From positions 199,501-263,500 of the forward strand of contig NZ_LR134266.1 of the NCBI RefSeq assembly GCF_900636365.1: a stretch of DNA of 64,000 nt, given 5' to 3'. Below, piece by piece: positions 1-8,128 of the stretch. The notes under the pieces are model-generated. The model searched no databases, had not been told where the DNA came from, and worked only from the letters and a program-made list of their open reading frames with translations. Source of the stretch: Streptococcus viridans. GTDB lineage: Bacteria; Bacillota; Bacilli; Lactobacillales; Streptococcaceae. Positions within the stretch are counted from its first letter, which is position 1; every line of letters starts with the position of its first letter. The translations under genes and the position numbers were made by a program.

Positions 1-52
1 TACAGAAGAGGTGGGAACTCCATTTGATCCCGCCCGTCACTGGCAAGGATAA

Positions 53-230
53 GAGAGTGGGACAGAAATCCGGCCCCTCAATTGTCTTTGGATTGTCGAG
101 CAAGACGCAGTGGTTGAGTGGGCTCTACTACGCTGATTTCATCAGCTTTTACAGCCCTACTCAACTGTGCGGAGGTGGGACGACGAAATCGAATTCTAAC
201 GAATTACCGATTTCTGTCCCACTCTCTTTT
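53..230. repeat. Long-hairpin interspersed intergenic repeat, copy 1
   Basis: An element of about 178 bp with terminal inverted repeats: GAGTGGGACAGAAATC at the left end and GATTTCTGTCCCACTC at the right. An inner inverted repeat is built on GTTGAGTGGGCT and AGCCCTACTCAAC, so the whole element can fold as one long hairpin. A second copy lies at 17099-17278 in the opposite orientation. It sits just upstream of ssbB and ends in a T-rich tract. The short reading frame across it is not a gene. It is a small dispersed repeat without coding capacity; I cannot give it an established family name. Confidence 0.75.
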
Positions 231-259
231 TTTATTTTTTCCTCAAATGGCTAGAAAAC

Positions 260-267
260 TACGAATT
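260..267 (+). promoter_or_regulatory. Competence cin-box (ComX/SigX promoter) of ssbB
   Basis: TACGAATT lies 22 bp before the ssbB start codon, preceded by a T-rich tract (about 226-242). The streptococcal late-competence promoter consensus is TACGAATA, so seven of eight positions match. Its place before a competence-type ssb gene supports the reading. The motif call is from consensus only. Confidence 0.65.
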
Positions 268-288
268 ATATAAGTAGGAGGAAGAAAT

Positions 289-684
289 ATGTACAATAAA
301 GTAATTTTAATCGGGCGTCTAGTGGCTGATCCGGAGCTTCATAAGACCAGTACGGACAAGTCTGTTGCGCGTGCGACCCTGGCTGTCAATCGACGTTACA
401 AGGATCAAAATGGCGAGCGTGAGGCGGACTTTATCACCCTAGTGGTCTGGGGGAAATTAGCAGAGACCCTTGTATCCTATGCCAACAAGGGGAGCTTGCT
501 CTCAGTAGATGGCGAGCTTCGAACCAGACGTTATGAGAAGAATGGGGCGACCCAATATGTGACAGAAGTGCTCTGTCAAGGCTTCCAGCTCTTAGAAAGT
601 CGCGCTCAACGAGCGATGCGGGCTAATGGAGCAGGAGGAGATTTAGCGGATCTGATCCTCGAAGAGGAAGAGCTTCCATTTTAA
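289..684 (+). CDS. ssbB: Competence-induced single-stranded DNA-binding protein SsbB
   Basis: This is a 131-residue single-stranded DNA-binding protein with an OB fold over roughly residues 1-105 and the acidic C-terminal tip EEELPF that docks partner proteins. It begins MYNKVILIGRL, typical of the short streptococcal SsbB paralogue, which protects incoming DNA during transformation rather than serving general replication (that role belongs to the longer SsbA). A good ribosome site (AGGAGGAAG) precedes the ATG, and a cin-box lies just upstream. Streptococci often carry ssbB close to groESL; here a sugar-uptake block sits between them. A terminator follows directly, so the gene is probably monocistronic and expressed in competence. 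Confidence 0.93.
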   Translation: MYNKVILIGRLVADPELHKTSTDKSVARATLAVNRRYKDQNGEREADFITLVVWGKLAETLVSYANKGSLLSVDGELRTRRYEKNGATQYVTEVLCQGFQLLESRAQRAMRANGAGGDLADLILEEEELPF

Positions 685-689
685 CAGAA

Positions 690-726
690 GAAAACGGTGC
701 AGCTGGTCAGCTGTGTCGTTTTTTCT
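690..726 (+). terminator. Rho-independent terminator after ssbB
   Basis: A hairpin combining AAAACG/CGTTTT with an inner CAGCTG/CAGCTG pairing is followed by a T-run, just after the ssbB stop codon. Confidence 0.7.
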
Positions 727-779
727 TTTTCGAAACTTCTTACTGAAGTTGTAGGGAGAAGTTATTATCTAGATAGAGA

Positions 780-836
780 CGTAAAACGCATTCATTTCCG
801 AGAGACCTTCAAGCTCTTGGTAAAAAATGCTATAAT
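780..836 (+). promoter_or_regulatory. cre-like site and extended -10 promoter of the sugar-sensing operon
   Basis: A catabolite-responsive-like sequence centred on AAAACGCATTCAT lies at 780-795; it fits the CcpA consensus well in its right half and poorly in its left. It is followed by TGCTATAAT (TATAAT at 831-836), an extended -10 element without a good -35. The start codon of the next gene is at 904. A similar cre-like site precedes the PTS operon at 5277, which suggests shared carbon-catabolite control. Confidence 0.5.
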
Positions 837-903
837 AAAAGGTATTAAATGCGAACGAAAATGTTTGATGTAGCAAAATAATCCGTTTTTAAGAGGAGAA
901 GAG

Positions 904-1890
904 ATGGAATTAGAAGAGGAAATCGTTCAAAAGAAACGGAATCGAGCGATGATTTATGCGATATTTTGGAGCCTGATTTTTGTGGTAGTGGTCATCTACT
1001 TGAATGCTAGTCAACTAAAGCCTGTTCGTGGTCAAATGCGGATTGGCGTGACTTACATGACCATGAACAATGAATTTTATCAAACGCTTAATGCAGAGAT
1101 TGAACGAGTGGCTGACGAAAAAGGGGACTTGCTTCTAGTTCGTAATCCAGAGTTAGACGAAGAAAAACAAAGTCAACAGATTGATTATTTTCGTCAACAA
1201 AAGGTCAATGTGATTGTGATTAATCCTGTAAAAGGAGATAGTCCTAAAATCATTGCTTCCCTGAAGAGAGCCCAACAAGCAGGGATTAAAATCATTGCAG
1301 TGGATAGTCAGCTCAGCCATTTCACGGTGGATGCCAGTGTGGTGTCGGATAATTACCAGGCAGGGGTCTTGGTCGCCCAGCGCCTGATGAAGCAGAAAAA
1401 TGGGGCGAAAATCCTACTCTTAGAGCATAAGGGGACAGTGTCGGCTGAGCAACGTATTCAAGGGTTCTTAGATACGATTCAGTCGGAGCCTGCCTATCAC
1501 GTTGTTGGGAGAGAAGAGACTCGTGGTCAAACAGAATTGGCCTTGCCAGCTGTTTCCCAGGTCATTCAGGATGGTCTAGTATTTGATACCGTCGTAGCCT
1601 TAAATGATCGAGCGGCTATCGGAGCCCTTGCGGCAATCAAGGAAAACCAACTAGCCATGCCGATTTCTATCTATGGAATCGATGGTTCTCCAGACATGAA
1701 GGTATTGCTCTCAACGACGGATGATATCGAAGGGACGGTTGCCCAATCTCCTCTTAAAATGGGGAGACAGGTGATGCAAGTGATTGAGTGCATGAGGACA
1801 GGTAAATCCTACAAGGAGCAATATAAGATTCCAGTTGAGATGATTGATAAGGATAATGTTGACCGATACGATGTCAACGGGTGGCAGTAA
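904..1890 (+). CDS. Membrane-anchored sugar-binding protein (Peripla_BP_4 type)
   Basis: A 328-residue protein with one N-terminal membrane segment (about residues 16-36) and then a ribose-/LacI-type periplasmic-binding fold beginning MRIGVTYMTM. There is no lipobox cysteine, so it is held by its uncleaved N-terminal helix. No ABC permease accompanies it. Instead its stop codon overlaps the start of a histidine kinase (TAATG at 1888-1892), so it more likely works as a sugar sensor feeding the kinase than as a transporter subunit. The mannose-type PTS operon downstream is the probable target. The sugar is unknown. Confidence 0.8.
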   Translation: MELEEEIVQKKRNRAMIYAIFWSLIFVVVVIYLNASQLKPVRGQMRIGVTYMTMNNEFYQTLNAEIERVADEKGDLLLVRNPELDEEKQSQQIDYFRQQKVNVIVINPVKGDSPKIIASLKRAQQAGIKIIAVDSQLSHFTVDASVVSDNYQAGVLVAQRLMKQKNGAKILLLEHKGTVSAEQRIQGFLDTIQSEPAYHVVGREETRGQTELALPAVSQVIQDGLVFDTVVALNDRAAIGALAAIKENQLAMPISIYGIDGSPDMKVLLSTTDDIEGTVAQSPLKMGRQVMQVIECMRTGKSYKEQYKIPVEMIDKDNVDRYDVNGWQ

Positions 1891-3209
1891 TGACCAAGCT
1901 TCGTGGCATTCGTTATAGTTTGATTTTGTTAAAAATCATTAATTTTATCGCCATCTTATTTAGTAGCTCGCTCTACTTACATGCGACCAATTACATCATC
2001 GCTAAGGGGCAAGGCTATCAATTGTTGGAGCAATTAAGAGAAATACCGAGTTCTCCAGCTCAGAACTTTTGGATCTCCATCCTCCTCTTTGGAGGGATCC
2101 TTTTCATTACCTTCTATCGGATGCGCCCAGGGACACAGGAGTGGTCAGTTTTTGACAAGTGGAACATCCTAGAAATATTGCTGATGTTAGGTGTCATGAT
2201 GTCCCTCAGCTTTTCCTACAATGGGATCATCCTCTTGGTATTTGCTGATATCTTTTATGGTTCTAAAGAGTTTAGTAGTTCCAAGGACAGGCGCTACTGG
2301 TTTGCCTTTATCCTTCTGAGTTTCATAGTCCTCCTTGTGACCAATTATGACATTCTCTCTCTCGTTGTGCAGTTGCCTTCGCTGGATACCTATATTGCCT
2401 TTTATCCTTCATCGATTCGGATGCTTATTCTATTTGCTAAAAATGCGCTAGCTTCCTTAAATATGGTTGTCTTTATTATTTCTCTTCTCTTTTACATTTT
2501 ATCGGTAGTAGCAGAGCACCATCGGATCGAAAAAGAGTTAGCAATGGTATCGCAGGTCAATACGGAATTAAATAGCTACATGGCCCTTTCGGAAAAGATT
2601 GCGGAGGACCGGGAGCGTAAGCGGATAGCACGGGAAATTCATGATACTCTAGGCCATGCCTTAACCGGCATCTCTGCTGGGATTGATGCGGTTGGGGTTC
2701 TGATTGATATTGACCCTGGCCGTGCCAAGACCCAGCTGCAATCGGTCTCTACGGTGGTACGGGATGGAATCAAGGATGTCCGGGGCTCTTTGAACAAGCT
2801 TCGGCCAGGTGCCCTAGAGGATCATACCTTGAGGGATGCGGTTTTGAAATTGGTTCACGAATACCAAGCCATCTCCCACCTGCAAGTCGATCTCACCTAT
2901 GACTGGGATGAGGTTGATCTAGATGTCATGGTGGAGGATACCGTCTTTCGCGTGATTCAGGAATCCATGACCAATTCTGTCCGCCACGGTCATGCCAGCC
3001 ATATGCAGATTTCCTTTTTGGTGGAAGATGCTTATGTCATGATTCTCCAAGATAATGGGGTTGGCTTTGACCACCTGCAGGTCGGCTACGGCTTGAAGCA
3101 AATGCGAGAGCGGGTCTCTATCTTGGGAGGAAGGATCGAATTTGCCAATCGAAATGGATTTTATACACGAATTGAATTGCCCAAAGAAAAAGGAGGAAAT
3201 CTTTTATGA
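1890..3209 (+). CDS. Sensor histidine kinase (HisKA_3/NarL-partner type)
   Basis: The start is taken as the ATG at 1890, overlapping the previous stop, rather than an in-frame GTG at 1881. The protein of about 439 residues has several membrane helices in its first 210 residues, a short coiled region, then a HisKA_3 dimerisation and phosphotransfer domain with REIHDTLGHAL (phospho-acceptor His about 251). The C-terminal HATPase carries DNGVGF and GYGL motifs. This kinase class pairs with LuxR/NarL-type regulators, and such a gene follows with an ATGA overlap. It probably reads the sugar-binding protein outside the membrane. Ligand not deducible. Confidence 0.88.
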   Translation: MTKLRGIRYSLILLKIINFIAILFSSSLYLHATNYIIAKGQGYQLLEQLREIPSSPAQNFWISILLFGGILFITFYRMRPGTQEWSVFDKWNILEILLMLGVMMSLSFSYNGIILLVFADIFYGSKEFSSSKDRRYWFAFILLSFIVLLVTNYDILSLVVQLPSLDTYIAFYPSSIRMLILFAKNALASLNMVVFIISLLFYILSVVAEHHRIEKELAMVSQVNTELNSYMALSEKIAEDRERKRIAREIHDTLGHALTGISAGIDAVGVLIDIDPGRAKTQLQSVSTVVRDGIKDVRGSLNKLRPGALEDHTLRDAVLKLVHEYQAISHLQVDLTYDWDEVDLDVMVEDTVFRVIQESMTNSVRHGHASHMQISFLVEDAYVMILQDNGVGFDHLQVGYGLKQMRERVSILGGRIEFANRNGFYTRIELPKEKGGNLL

Positions 3210-3892
3210 TCAAAGTAATGATTGCGGATGATCAAGCGCTGATTCGCGAATCGCTCCAAATTATTTTGTCTGCTCATCAAGATATTCAGGTGACTTCTGC
3301 AGTGGCAGATGGTCATGAGGTGCTAGAGCGAATCCCCCAAGATCGACCAGATGTTGTATTGATGGATATTCGTATGCCCAAGATGGATGGTGTGATGGCG
3401 ACAAAAGAAGTCAAGGAACGCTTCCCTGAGGTAAAAATCATCATTCTAACCACCTTCGACGATGATGATTTCATCTTTCGGGCTCTGAAATATGGAGCTT
3501 CAGGGTATTTGCTCAAAGGGGCTTCCACAGAGGAACTCTACCAAGCCATTCAAATTGTCTATCATGGGGGAGCTATGATTAACCCCAATATTGCCAGTAA
3601 GGTTTTTCAGATTTTTTCTCAGATGGCTCAGAGCAATTATACAATCTCCGTTTCTGAAGAATATGTGAGCGACTTATCCCTGACCGAATGGCGGATCATC
3701 CAGCAGGTTGGTTTTGGGGAGTCTAATAAGGAAATCGCAGCCAAATTGTTCCTATCTGAGGGAACGATTCGGAATTACCTGTCAACCATTTTGTCTAAGT
3801 TGAACCTGCGGGATCGGACCCAGTTGGCTATTTGGTCTGTTCAAAAAGGTGTGACCACTAAGGATTTTGGAACAGAAAGTGATAGCCGATGA
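3206..3892 (+). CDS. Response regulator, NarL/LuxR family
   Basis: 228 residues. The receiver domain (about 1-120) has the acidic pair D8/D9, phospho-acceptor D54 in VVLMDIRMPKMDG, and the switch lysine in YLLKGAS. A LuxR-type helix-turn-helix occupies about 160-220 (SNKEIAAKLFLSEGTIRNYL). It overlaps both the kinase upstream (ATGA) and the solute-binding gene downstream. A likely target is the set of palindromes spaced about two helical turns apart before the PTS operon at 5219-5274, but that link is inferred from position and spacing only. Confidence 0.9.
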   Translation: MIKVMIADDQALIRESLQIILSAHQDIQVTSAVADGHEVLERIPQDRPDVVLMDIRMPKMDGVMATKEVKERFPEVKIIILTTFDDDDFIFRALKYGASGYLLKGASTEELYQAIQIVYHGGAMINPNIASKVFQIFSQMAQSNYTISVSEEYVSDLSLTEWRIIQQVGFGESNKEIAAKLFLSEGTIRNYLSTILSKLNLRDRTQLAIWSVQKGVTTKDFGTESDSR

Positions 3893-5196
3893 AGAAAATA
3901 CGTAAGATTCGAGGCTCCAGATTGTTTCTAGGCTTGCTTTTTCTTTTTCTACTTGCTGGAGGGATTTGGTGGCAGCGTCAGCCTAAGCTTGTCCGCTTGG
4001 GGGTCTACGCTGGATCTAGCTGGGATGTGCCCACCCAAACGGAAGAAAAAGTCTTGGACCAAGCGATTGCTCGTTTCGAAAAAACGCATCCAGGGGTAAA
4101 GATTGTCTACGAAAGCGGGATTCCGAAGAATCAGTATGCGAGCTGGTTAGCCAATCAGATCCTCCATGGACAGGAGCCAGATCTATATATGGTATCCAGT
4201 ACTGAGCTCCCGGTGTTAGCTGCGCGTGGGGCGGTAGAAGATTTGACCCCCTTGATGGACAAACAGGTCGATCCTTCTCATTTTTATCCAGTTGCCCTAG
4301 AAGCAGGTAAATACAAGAACCGTCAGTATGCCCTCCCATTTGAGAGCAATCCTGTTTTGATGTGTGTCAATAAAGATTTATTGGAAAAGGAAGGGATTGC
4401 TATTCCGAAAGAGGGGTGGACTTTGGAGGAATTTTATACGATTTGTCAAAAAGTGACGCGGGATACAGATGGAGATGGTGAGCTAGATCAGTTTGGAAGT
4501 ACAGATTATACCTGGAGGGAGGCCTTGGCAGCCCATGGTGGCCAGCTTTTCCGTCAGGATAACATTAATCTGACGAGTAAAGAAATGAAGCGCTCGCTCT
4601 ATTTTGTCGAAAAACTCGAAGCTCTTCATGGGAATTTCAATGTTACTTCTAAGGATTTTGATGAAGGCAAGGTCGCTTTTTATCCGATGACCTTGGCCCA
4701 GTACCGAACTTATAAACCTTATCCCTATCATGTTGCCAAATATTCAAATTTCACTTGGACCTGTATCCCTATGCCCGGGGCTTCTGGATCAACTCCGTCA
4801 ACCTTAGTGGATACGTCCTTGTTTGCTCTGTCTTCTCGGGCCAGTGCTAGCAAGGAGGCCAAGGAATTCATGGAATTTTTGACCCAGGACCAGCAGGTCC
4901 AGCAGGAACTCTTCCGGCAGTCGCAGGGGACCTCTGTCCTCCCTTCGGTGGTCAATAGTTCGGAAAGTCGGGACCTTCTTAAAGCGGATGATTTCGGGGT
5001 TGATTCCTTGACGAATCGGACCCTGGACCAGATTATGAAAAAGGCTGTCCTAAGTACTCCTGGCAACCTACCCGATGATATCTGGGATCGATTGGATTAT
5101 TTGATTCATAATGCTCTAAAAGCAAAGGATATTGATAACCAATTGCCTCAAATTCAAAAGATTATTGAGGAAATGCTTCGGGAGAAGTTTCGTTAA
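3889..5196 (+). CDS. Extracellular solute-binding protein, family 1
   Basis: 435 residues with a positively charged N-terminus and a hydrophobic segment (about 11-29) but no lipobox cysteine, so it is probably anchored by this helix. The rest resembles bacterial extracellular solute-binding proteins for sugars (MalE/UgpB-like fold, with the motif PDLYMVSSTELPVLAARG). It overlaps the response-regulator stop by an ATGA and is the fourth gene of a translationally coupled operon. No ABC permease genes follow, so like the first gene it may present sugar to a sensor rather than feed a transporter. A hairpin with a T-run follows the stop. Confidence 0.82.
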   Translation: MKKIRKIRGSRLFLGLLFLFLLAGGIWWQRQPKLVRLGVYAGSSWDVPTQTEEKVLDQAIARFEKTHPGVKIVYESGIPKNQYASWLANQILHGQEPDLYMVSSTELPVLAARGAVEDLTPLMDKQVDPSHFYPVALEAGKYKNRQYALPFESNPVLMCVNKDLLEKEGIAIPKEGWTLEEFYTICQKVTRDTDGDGELDQFGSTDYTWREALAAHGGQLFRQDNINLTSKEMKRSLYFVEKLEALHGNFNVTSKDFDEGKVAFYPMTLAQYRTYKPYPYHVAKYSNFTWTCIPMPGASGSTPSTLVDTSLFALSSRASASKEAKEFMEFLTQDQQVQQELFRQSQGTSVLPSVVNSSESRDLLKADDFGVDSLTNRTLDQIMKKAVLSTPGNLPDDIWDRLDYLIHNALKAKDIDNQLPQIQKIIEEMLREKFR

Positions 5197-5206
5197 GAGC
5201 AACTAG

Positions 5207-5239
5207 GCATCTGTCAAGTGACAGATGTCATTTTTTTAT
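5207..5239 (+). terminator. Hairpin terminator after the sugar-sensing operon
   Basis: CATCTGTCA and TGACAGATG pair across a two-base gap (about 5208-5228), followed a few bases on by a T-run. It can act as a terminator, but its right arm is also the first of three TGACA-type palindromes, so it may have two roles. Confidence 0.5.
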
Positions 5240-5274
5240 TGACAGATGTCAACTTTTCTTTGTGACAAATGACA
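5219..5274 (+). promoter_or_regulatory. Three regularly spaced TGACA palindromes upstream of the PTS operon
   Basis: TGACAGATGTCA occurs at 5219-5230 and again at 5240-5251, and a weaker form TGACAAATGACA lies at 5263-5274. Spacings are 21 and 23 bp, about two helical turns, so the sites face one side of the DNA. Such an array is typical of a response-regulator or activator binding region and lies just before the cre-like site and the IIA gene. The regulator is not known; the adjacent NarL-type regulator is the simplest candidate. Confidence 0.5.
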
Positions 5275-5276
5275 AT

Positions 5277-5292
5277 AGTAAAACGCTTTCAA
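5277..5292 (+). promoter_or_regulatory. cre-like site (CcpA) before the PTS operon
   Basis: AGTAAAACGCTTTCAA matches most positions of the CcpA cre consensus, with the central CG and the right half perfect. It lies 38 bp before the IIA start. Catabolite control of a mannose-family PTS operon would be expected. Confidence 0.55.
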
Positions 5293-5330
5293 AAACAATA
5301 CAATAAGGTCATCATAAAGGAGGAGAAAGG

Positions 5331-5771
5331 ATGAAGTATCTGGTATTGGTCAGTCATGGTGGACTGGCAGAAGGTCTAAAAAGTTCGCTGGCAATGTTTG
5401 CTGGGGATAAGATAGATCAGGTGATTGCGGTCGGACTGAAAGAAGGCAAATCGGTAGATGATTTTGCTCATGATTTTCGTCAGGCGATTTCCCATTTAAC
5501 AGATGAGGACTCTGTCTTAGTTCTAGCAGACATTGTAGGTGGCAGTCCTTTGACAACGGCAGCGACAGTGCTAGAGGAGCAAGGAAAGCTGAGTACAGCC
5601 TTAATCTTAGGTGGAATGAACTTGACCATGGCGCTGACAGCAGTTGTGATGAAGGACATGATGGAGGGGGCTGATTTAGCCCAGTTGATTTTATCCGAAG
5701 CTTCCACAGCCTTGCAAGAATTTACCCTTGCCCCGGTAGAGGGTGACGATGATGAAGAAGATGATATTTAA
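5331..5771 (+). CDS. PTS mannose/fructose/sorbose-family IIA component
   Basis: 146 residues, cytoplasmic EIIA of the Man family. It begins MKYLVLVSHGGLAEG; His9 is the expected phosphorylation site that takes phosphate from HPr. The length fits stand-alone EIIA-Man proteins. The tail is acidic (DDDEEDDI). First gene of a IIA-IIB-IIC-IID operon and preceded by a strong ribosome site (AAAGGAGGAG). It passes phosphate to the IIB gene 17 bp downstream. The substrate cannot be read from the sequence; the sugar-sensing operon upstream suggests it is induced by its own sugar. Confidence 0.93.
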   Translation: MKYLVLVSHGGLAEGLKSSLAMFAGDKIDQVIAVGLKEGKSVDDFAHDFRQAISHLTDEDSVLVLADIVGGSPLTTAATVLEEQGKLSTALILGGMNLTMALTAVVMKDMMEGADLAQLILSEASTALQEFTLAPVEGDDDEEDDI

Positions 5772-5788
5772 CTAAGGGAGGTTAGAAA

Positions 5789-6283
5789 ATGGTAGTATCA
5801 TTTGTACGGATTGACGACCGTATGATCCACGGTCAAACAGTAACTCGATGGGCTAAAGAAAAGCCTTGTGATGGCTTGATCGCCGTCAACGACGCAGCAG
5901 CTTCCAACAAGGTCTTGATTCAAGCCTATAAAGGGGCTTCAGATAAGAAAACCTTTGTTTGGACCAAGGAAGCTTTCAAAGAAAAATCTGCCAAAGTAAC
6001 GGAATCAGAAACTCGCTATTTCTTGATTACCAAGAACCCCATCGATATGAAAGAAATTTTGGTCGACCAAGGGTTTGTCCCAGGGGATGTTAAAGAAATC
6101 ATTGTTGGTCCTGCAAATGACCGTCCAGGTGCTGTGAAATTGGGGAACAACCAATCCATCACCCAGGAAGAAGCAGAAGCCATTGAAGCTATTCAGGCTG
6201 CCGGCTACAAGGTGAAATTCCAGTTGCTGCCAGATGTTTCCATCGGTTATTGGGATGATTTTAAATCAAAATTCGGATTCTAG
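5789..6283 (+). CDS. PTS mannose/fructose/sorbose-family IIB component
   Basis: 164 residues of the EIIB Man family. The N-terminal motif IDDRMIHGQTVTRW holds the phosphorylated histidine (His14). It takes phosphate from the separate IIA protein and gives it to the sugar moving through IIC/IID. In the classic ManX protein IIA and IIB are fused; here they are separate genes, as in the fructose/sorbose-like subgroup. Preceded by a good ribosome site and followed by a 62 bp gap before IIC. Confidence 0.93.
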   Translation: MVVSFVRIDDRMIHGQTVTRWAKEKPCDGLIAVNDAAASNKVLIQAYKGASDKKTFVWTKEAFKEKSAKVTESETRYFLITKNPIDMKEILVDQGFVPGDVKEIIVGPANDRPGAVKLGNNQSITQEEAEAIEAIQAAGYKVKFQLLPDVSIGYWDDFKSKFGF

Positions 6284-6345
6284 GGGGGAGAGCATCCTAG
6301 CTCTTCGTCACTAAACTATACTTACAAACAAAAGGAGCATTTGTT

Positions 6346-7188
6346 ATGACAGTTTCATGGATTCAAGCAATCTTGCTTGGTATTTTCGCCAGTTTGTCTT
6401 CAATGCCTGGTATGGGTGGTACCAGTATCGGGAACTATACTCTTGGACGTCCTCTAGTCGGAGGGTTGATTTCAGGGTTGATCCTTGGAGATGTGACAAC
6501 CGGTATCATGGTCGGGGTTGCCCTTCAAGTCGTTTATATCGCCTTGGTAACACCTGGTGGTACCGTATCTGCCGATGTGCGGGCTATCTCTTATATCGGA
6601 ATTCCTCTTTCTATCTTATTTGTTCATGCCAACAATATCACGGGTGAGGCAGCAATTGCAGCGGCAGCAGCCCCTATCGGTGCAGCCGTTGGGACCATCG
6701 GTACCGTTCTTTTCTACGGTACTGCAACCATGAACTTGCTTTGGCAACACATCGGTTGGAAAGCCGTTGAAGAAGGAAACTTCAAAAAACTCTACGCAGT
6801 TGACTGGGTTTACCCATGGATTTCTCACTTCCTCTTTTCTTTCCTTCCAACGATGATTATCACCAAATACGGTGAAAACATGGTGGATTTGATGAAACAA
6901 TACCTTCCAATGGATGGTTACTGGATGAAAGCCCTCTTTACAGTCGGTGCTCTTCTTCCATGTGTCGGTATTGCCATCCTCTTGAAGCAAATCGTTACAG
7001 AAGTGAGAGACTTCATTCCATTCTTTGTTGGATTTACCTTGGCAAAATCTCTTGGCTTGAACTTGGTAGCGAGTGCGGTGGTTTCATTGATCTTTGCGGT
7101 AATCTACTATGAACTTGAAGTGATTAAAACAATGAAAGTCGTCCCTGCTGGAGCAAATGACTTTGACGATGATGAGGAGGATATCTAA
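6346..7188 (+). CDS. PTS mannose/fructose/sorbose-family IIC component
   Basis: 280 residues, a polytopic membrane protein forming the sugar channel together with IID. The N-terminal segment WIQAILLGIFASLSSMPG and the GRPLVGGLISGLILGD motif are characteristic of EIIC of the Man family. The C-terminus is short and acidic (DDDEEDI), as in the neighbouring IIA. Its stop codon is one base before the IID start codon, so the two subunits are probably translated together. Confidence 0.93.
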   Translation: MTVSWIQAILLGIFASLSSMPGMGGTSIGNYTLGRPLVGGLISGLILGDVTTGIMVGVALQVVYIALVTPGGTVSADVRAISYIGIPLSILFVHANNITGEAAIAAAAAPIGAAVGTIGTVLFYGTATMNLLWQHIGWKAVEEGNFKKLYAVDWVYPWISHFLFSFLPTMIITKYGENMVDLMKQYLPMDGYWMKALFTVGALLPCVGIAILLKQIVTEVRDFIPFFVGFTLAKSLGLNLVASAVVSLIFAVIYYELEVIKTMKVVPAGANDFDDDEEDI

Positions 7189-7189
7189 G

Positions 7190-8026
7190 ATGGCTGATAA
7201 AAAGAAAATTTCAAAGAAAACGCTAACCAAAGCATTCCATCATTGGTATTATGGTCACTTGACCTGTTTCTCTCAAGAACACATGCAAACCTTTGGGTAT
7301 TTGACTTCTATGCTTCCAATCGTAGAAGAAATGTATGATTCCAAAGAAGAACAAAAAGAAGCTATGCAAACCTATACTGCCTTCTTTAATACCGAACCAC
7401 AACTGGGATCACTGGTTGTAGGGATTACAGCTGGTTTGGAAGAAGCGCGTGCCAATGGAGATGCAGTAGATGGCGAAACCATCAACGGGATGCGTGCTGG
7501 TCTGATGGGACCAATCGCCGGGATTGGTGACTCCTTGGTTGTTGGGACCTTAATCCCTGTACTTCTCGGGATAGCCCTTGGTCTTTCTAAAGACGGAAAC
7601 ATTACAGGAGCTCTCTTCTACATCGTCGTTTGGAACCTCTTGGTATACTTGGGAATGCGTTTCGCCTTCTTCAAAGGTTATCACTTAGGGGACAAGGCTG
7701 TAGAATTCCTTGTAGGACCAAAAGGACAAGCCCTTCGCAAAGCGATTAGTGTAGTCGGTGGTATGGTCATCGGTGCTGTAGCAGCGACTTGGGTCTCTGT
7801 TACAACAGCCCTCGAATTCAAAAATGCTGACGGAGAAGCCTTCCTTAAAATCCAAGAAAAGATTGATGGTGTTTATCCAGGTCTCTTAACTGCTGCCTTT
7901 ATCACTCTTTGCTGGTGGTTAATGGCGAAGAAGAAAGTTTCACCAAACAAGGTCATGCTTCTTTTGGTCATCATCGCCTTGGCTGGGGTAGCTCTTGGAA
8001 TCTTTGATCCAGGTCTCAAATACTAA
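7190..8026 (+). CDS. PTS mannose/fructose/sorbose-family IID component
   Basis: The ATG at 7190 is preferred over an in-frame start at 7157 inside IIC, because it follows a GAGGAGG ribosome site and gives the usual N-terminus MADKKKISKKTLTKAF. The product of 278 residues has the EIID signatures (FHHWYYGHLTCFSQEHMQ near the start, MRAGLMGPIAGIGDSL near residue 105) and hydrophobic segments in its second half. It forms the membrane complex with IIC. A strong terminator follows at 8061, closing the operon apart from possible read-through into the small gene at 8129. Confidence 0.93.
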   Translation: MADKKKISKKTLTKAFHHWYYGHLTCFSQEHMQTFGYLTSMLPIVEEMYDSKEEQKEAMQTYTAFFNTEPQLGSLVVGITAGLEEARANGDAVDGETINGMRAGLMGPIAGIGDSLVVGTLIPVLLGIALGLSKDGNITGALFYIVVWNLLVYLGMRFAFFKGYHLGDKAVEFLVGPKGQALRKAISVVGGMVIGAVAATWVSVTTALEFKNADGEAFLKIQEKIDGVYPGLLTAAFITLCWWLMAKKKVSPNKVMLLLVIIALAGVALGIFDPGLKY

Positions 8027-8060
8027 GAGAAAACTAGAAACAGTTTATTGCAACCGGAGC

Positions 8061-8113
8061 ATTGAGAATGAAGTATGTGACCTCCTTTACGAATACTTCA
8101 TTCTCAATTTTTA
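8061..8113 (+). terminator. Strong terminator after the PTS operon
   Basis: A perfect 16-bp stem, ATTGAGAATGAAGTAT (8061-8076) with ATACTTCATTCTCAAT (8093-8108), is followed by a T-rich tail. It lies between IID and the small membrane-protein gene. Confidence 0.85.
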
Positions 8114-8128
8114 TTGAAGGAGGCATTT

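Noticed and set aside
24..254. 76-codon frame across the first repeat
   Set aside because: It lies within the long-hairpin repeat, has no ribosome site, and the repeat recurs at 17.1 kb in the other orientation.
5219..5274. Sigma-54 promoter of the mannose-type PTS operon
   Set aside because: No GG-N10-GC element is present and streptococci generally lack this sigma factor; the palindromes fit a repressor or activator better.
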